Assembly (NCBI GenBank): GCA_937926185.1
Contig: CALEYM010000654.1
Span: 1 to 8,454, forward strand
Source of the DNA: an uncultured Bacteroidota bacterium
GTDB lineage: Bacteria; Bacteroidota; Bacteroidia; Chitinophagales; Saprospiraceae
Direction: 5' to 3'
Length of the DNA stretch: 8,454 nucleotides
Position numbers and translations under genes: made by a program. Each line of letters opens with the position of its first letter. The stretch's first letter is position 1. Below are positions 6,234-8,454 of the stretch, one piece after another. A model generated the notes under the pieces. That model was not told where the DNA came from, ran no database searches, and was given only the letters and a program-made list of their open reading frames with translations.

Positions 6234-7376
6234 ATGCATCTCCTCATTGGCAACCTTGACGACACCCGCATCGAAATGGCCGAACGCAAAGGTACCGGCC
6301 ACCCGGACACCATCTGCGACGAAATCGCGGAACACATTTCCGTTGCGCTCTGCCGGTATTATCTGGAACATTTCGGCGCGGTGATGCACCACAATGTCGA
6401 CAAGGCCCTGCTGGTGGGAGGGCAATCGCAGCCCGCGTTCGGCGGCGGCAAGGTACTGAAACCCATTTCGCTGATCATCGCCGGCAGGGCCACGCATCAG
6501 GTCGGGGATAAAACCGTGCCGGTGGCGGAAATCGCCGCGGAAACCGCCAAAAACTGGCTGGCCCGCCATATCCGGCACCTCGATGCGCCAAAAGACGTTC
6601 AGATCACACCCAATATCCGCCCCGGCAGCCCCGACCTGGTGGAACTGTTCAACCGCTTCGGCCGGGGCGAAACGCCGCTGGCCAACGACACCTCCTTCGG
6701 CGCCGGCTACTACCCGCTGACGCCGCTGGAACAAACGATCATCCGCATAGAAGAGCTGTTGAACAGTCCGGCTACAAAGAAACAACTGCCGTTTATCGGG
6801 GAAGACATAAAGGTGATGGGCGTGAAAGACGGCGATAAAAATCACTACACCATTGCCGCCGCTATCGTCGATCGCTATGTTTCGAATGTGCCGGACTATG
6901 TTTCCAAAATAAAACAAACAGAAAGGTATCTCAGGGCCCAACTCCCGCTCGACGATGCGGTTTTGTACATCAACACCGCCGACGATTATGCCCGGGAAAG
7001 TATCTACCTGACCGTAACGGGCACCAGCGCCGAAAGCGGCGACGACGGGCAGGTGGGCCGGGGAAACCGCATCAACGGCCTGATCGCCCCATACCAACCC
7101 ATGAGCCTGGAGGCCGCGGCGGGTAAAAATCCGGTGAGTCACGTCGGTAAGATTTATAACTACTTCGCCATGAACCTGAGCCGCGCCATCGTGGAGCAAG
7201 GCTTCGCGGACGCGGCGCAGGTGTTTGTGGTGTCTCAGATCGGGAAACCGATCGACGAGCCTCATCTGCTGCAAATCCGCCTGCAAAATATGCAGGCGGA
7301 GGAGTCGCAGGTTGCAGCGCTGGCCCAAGAGCGGTTGAGCGGGATAAAGGCATATTGGCGCTCGGTTGTTGCCTGA
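6234..7376 (+). CDS. mat: Archaeal-type methionine adenosyltransferase (S-adenosylmethionine synthetase)
   Basis: This protein of 380 residues (archaeal relatives are about 400) makes S-adenosylmethionine from methionine and ATP. It belongs to the divergent archaeal MAT family (PF01941) and not to the MetK family usual in bacteria. Diagnostic segments are ERKGTGHPDTICDEIAE (17-33), HHNVDKALLVGG (52-63), FGGG (69-72), TGTSAESGDDGQVGRGNR (262-279), and PMSLEAAAGKNPVSHVGK (289-306), all typical of archaeal MAT. It starts 7 bp after the ACP gene and ends the cluster, so it appears to be a pathway-dedicated SAM supply. A normal bacterial MetK would be expected elsewhere in the genome. The family call is firm; use of methionine rather than an analogue is inferred. 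Confidence 0.94.
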   Translation: MHLLIGNLDDTRIEMAERKGTGHPDTICDEIAEHISVALCRYYLEHFGAVMHHNVDKALLVGGQSQPAFGGGKVLKPISLIIAGRATHQVGDKTVPVAEIAAETAKNWLARHIRHLDAPKDVQITPNIRPGSPDLVELFNRFGRGETPLANDTSFGAGYYPLTPLEQTIIRIEELLNSPATKKQLPFIGEDIKVMGVKDGDKNHYTIAAAIVDRYVSNVPDYVSKIKQTERYLRAQLPLDDAVLYINTADDYARESIYLTVTGTSAESGDDGQVGRGNRINGLIAPYQPMSLEAAAGKNPVSHVGKIYNYFAMNLSRAIVEQGFADAAQVFVVSQIGKPIDEPHLLQIRLQNMQAEESQVAALAQERLSGIKAYWRSVVA

Positions 7377-7390
7377 CCCGCCTCAGGGCA
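7370..7390. terminator. Weak hairpin at the end of the cluster
   Basis: TGCCTGA (7370-7376) can pair with TCAGGGCA (7383-7390) across a 6-nt loop, with one bulged G, and a T-rich but broken stretch (TTGTATTGT) follows on the plus strand. It covers the MAT stop codon and the stop codon of the putative converging remnant. It is short and has no clean T-run, so it is only a candidate terminator. Confidence 0.3.
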
Positions 7391-7490
7391 TTGTATTGTG
7401 GGTGTTATCAGCCGCATCGCCGGTGTCGCGGTCGGCGCCCAGGCCGTGTATGGCACTGAGGAGGAGAATGGTGAAGATGATAGATGATTG
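7383..7490 (-). pseudogene. Possible 3' remnant of a minus-strand gene
   Basis: The minus frame ending with TGA at 7383-7385 reads a hydrophobic stretch (SSIIFTILLLSAIHGLG) followed by a polar tail ending DNTHNTMP. Its last 20 or so codons are rich in third-position G and C, like the native genes nearby. No start codon is found: going upstream, the frame runs into AT-rich DNA and the tail of the next gene. It may be the end of a gene cut when the AT-rich segment arrived, or chance. I do not recognise the protein. Confidence 0.25.
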
Positions 7491-7498
7491 CGAATGGT

Positions 7499-8077
7499 TT
7501 ATTTTCTTGTTCCATCTTTGGCAACTGACGCCTTCCACTTGTTTAGAAAGCGGCTTTCAGTATTTTTATATATTTCATCTCTGTTTTTCTTATATATATA
7601 AAAATTTATAACAACTAAAATAATCCACGATATTGCAAGGTATGTTAGATTCCACTTCCAGGCATCTGTAACTCCATTAATTGTAAACTCAAGCGGAAAG
7701 AAATACCTTAAATTCCATTCTCCTGTATGGGTAGGAATATCTGCTATTATATGAGAAAGATAACTTAATATAAGTATCTTTTCAAGTCGGAATTTCTTTA
7801 CTATGGGGACAACTACTAAAACCAGGAATAACAAACTATGCGGCACATCCCAGACAAGGTCAAGCAAGGGCAATTGCCCTCGAAAACCTGTCCAATCTTC
7901 ATTGTAGGGGATGTAAAAAGGGCGGTCGCACAGGTATCCTAAAGTTAAATAATAGGGTATCTGAAAAAAATCCGGCAACATGGCGGTCATGCCGGCTATA
8001 CCAACTTTTTTCACATTTGTCTTACAATAAAATTGACCAATAGCACAACCGATTAAACCATGACTGATTATATCCAT
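7499..8077 (-). CDS. Membrane protein resembling YdjM/DUF457 metal-dependent hydrolases
   Basis: This 192-residue protein has about four hydrophobic segments (near 25-48, 82-93, 101-116 and 146-164). Its polar residues fit the YdjM/DUF457-like membrane hydrolase pattern: His6 in ISHG, Asp36 in MLPDFFQ, His80 in VPHS, and SHIIADIPTH with His109, Asp113 and His117. The family is described as inner-membrane, probably metal-dependent hydrolases of unknown substrate. The C terminus (165-192) is a basic tail. The start ATG shares one base with the stop codon of the secreted-protein gene before it (TAATG), so the two are probably co-translated. Base composition is much more AT-rich than the cluster to the left, which suggests transfer. 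The family link rests on motifs I see, not on a search. Confidence 0.75.
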   Translation of the reverse strand: MDIISHGLIGCAIGQFYCKTNVKKVGIAGMTAMLPDFFQIPYYLTLGYLCDRPFYIPYNEDWTGFRGQLPLLDLVWDVPHSLLFLVLVVVPIVKKFRLEKILILSYLSHIIADIPTHTGEWNLRYFFPLEFTINGVTDAWKWNLTYLAISWIILVVINFYIYKKNRDEIYKNTESRFLNKWKASVAKDGTRK

Positions 8078-8412
8078 TAGTCAGCGCAGGTTCGTTTTCC
8101 TTTATAATTCCAGCAAACCTCTGAAACTACAACCTCTTGCAATACGATTTTTGCAGTTGCCGTGTAGTTGATAGAAACTGTGCCTTCCCACCAGTTAGCG
8201 TAGTCATAAGTTCCATAGATAATAAGTTTTTCACCTTCTTCTCTTACATCCTTTATAGTAACATTATGTTTGTAAGTTGAGATTGACCAATTTTTTTCGT
8301 CTCTCTCAATTATTTTATCAATTTGGTTTTTAAGTACCTGGTTTATAGTTTGCGATTTAGCTACGATTGACAAAAAAGTCAATAAAAAAAACAAAGGCAA
8401 TACTTTTTTCAT
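8077..8412 (-). CDS. Small secreted protein of unknown function
   Basis: This protein of 111 residues starts with a clear signal peptide: MKK, then a Leu/Phe-rich core (PLFFLLTFLSIVA), then KSQT, where cleavage is likely just after Ser. The mature part of about 90 residues begins with an amphipathic, charged stretch (INQVLKNQIDKIIERDEKNW). It continues as alternating beta-like segments and has two Cys near the C terminus (SEVCWNYKGKRTCAD), which could form a disulfide in the periplasm. I do not recognise the family. I chose the ATG at 8412 because the upstream in-frame ATG at 8436 would put eight residues, some of them charged, before the signal peptide. The stop overlaps the start of the membrane hydrolase-like gene by one base. 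It is AT-rich, like its partner. Confidence 0.75.
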   Translation of the reverse strand: MKKVLPLFFLLTFLSIVAKSQTINQVLKNQIDKIIERDEKNWSISTYKHNVTIKDVREEGEKLIIYGTYDYANWWEGTVSINYTATAKIVLQEVVVSEVCWNYKGKRTCAD

Positions 8413-8454
8413 TGTAAAAAACCGGCACCTGACCAACGGATTGAGGGAATGTCA

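Noticed and set aside
6207..7328. 373-codon open frame on the minus strand opposite the MAT gene
   Set aside because: Same reason: the plus strand encodes a complete, well-conserved MAT. The antisense frame has no promoter box or recognisable family.
983..7376. Plain acetoin catabolism (aco) operon
   Set aside because: E1 and E2 would fit, but there is no E3, acetoin reductase or AcoR-type regulator, and the ACP and MAT genes are not part of such operons. It is not fully excluded as the origin of the E1/E2 genes.
7366..7611. 81-codon plus-strand frame after the MAT gene
   Set aside because: It starts inside the MAT gene, crosses the composition junction, overlaps the opposing membrane-protein gene and shows no domain.

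Overview
The window looks like a GC-rich member of the Bacteroidota, possibly the Chitinophagaceae; the family is a guess. Two promoters carry the Bacteroidota-type boxes (a -33 TTTG and a -7 TAnnTTTG, 21 bp apart). Most starts lack a clear Shine-Dalgarno sequence, and one signal peptide ends in the KSQT pattern common in this phylum. From about 300 to 7480 the DNA is GC-rich (47 of 60 bases at 5881-5940). From about 7490 almost to the right end it is AT-rich (7 of 60 bases are G or C at 7561-7620).

Layout. Positions 1-216 hold a hairpin terminator and a 19-nt tandem repeat, with no gene. rplY (ribosomal protein L25/Ctc) lies on the minus strand at 217-786. The 196-bp divergent region 787-982 has one promoter facing each way and a perfect 10-bp-arm inverted repeat. 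A six-gene plus-strand cluster then fills 983-7376: an AcsA-type acetyl-CoA synthetase, 2-oxoacid dehydrogenase E1 alpha and E1 beta, a lipoyl E2 acyltransferase, a small acyl carrier protein (ACP) and an archaeal-type methionine adenosyltransferase (MAT). The genes are separated by 16, 73, 47, -4 and 7 bp, so one transcript is likely. Positions 7377-7498 hold a weak hairpin and what looks like the 3' remnant of a minus-strand gene. The AT-rich end carries two coupled minus-strand genes: a small secreted protein and a four-helix membrane protein resembling the YdjM/DUF457 metal-dependent hydrolases.

How the genes may work together. AcsA and the E1/E2 complex both make acyl thioesters, from a free acid and from a 2-oxoacid. 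The E2 gene overlaps the ACP gene by 4 bp, which suggests that E2 passes its acyl group to the ACP phosphopantetheine arm rather than, or as well as, to CoA. The MAT gene follows 7 bp later and would supply S-adenosylmethionine (SAM). Acyl-ACP plus SAM is the substrate pair of acyl-homoserine-lactone-type chemistry, but no synthase is visible, so the product is unknown. The cluster lacks an E3 (lipoamide dehydrogenase), a phosphopantetheinyl transferase and any final-step enzyme; these must be encoded elsewhere. This set of genes is the most interesting content of the window. Each member belongs to a known family; the unusual part is the combination.
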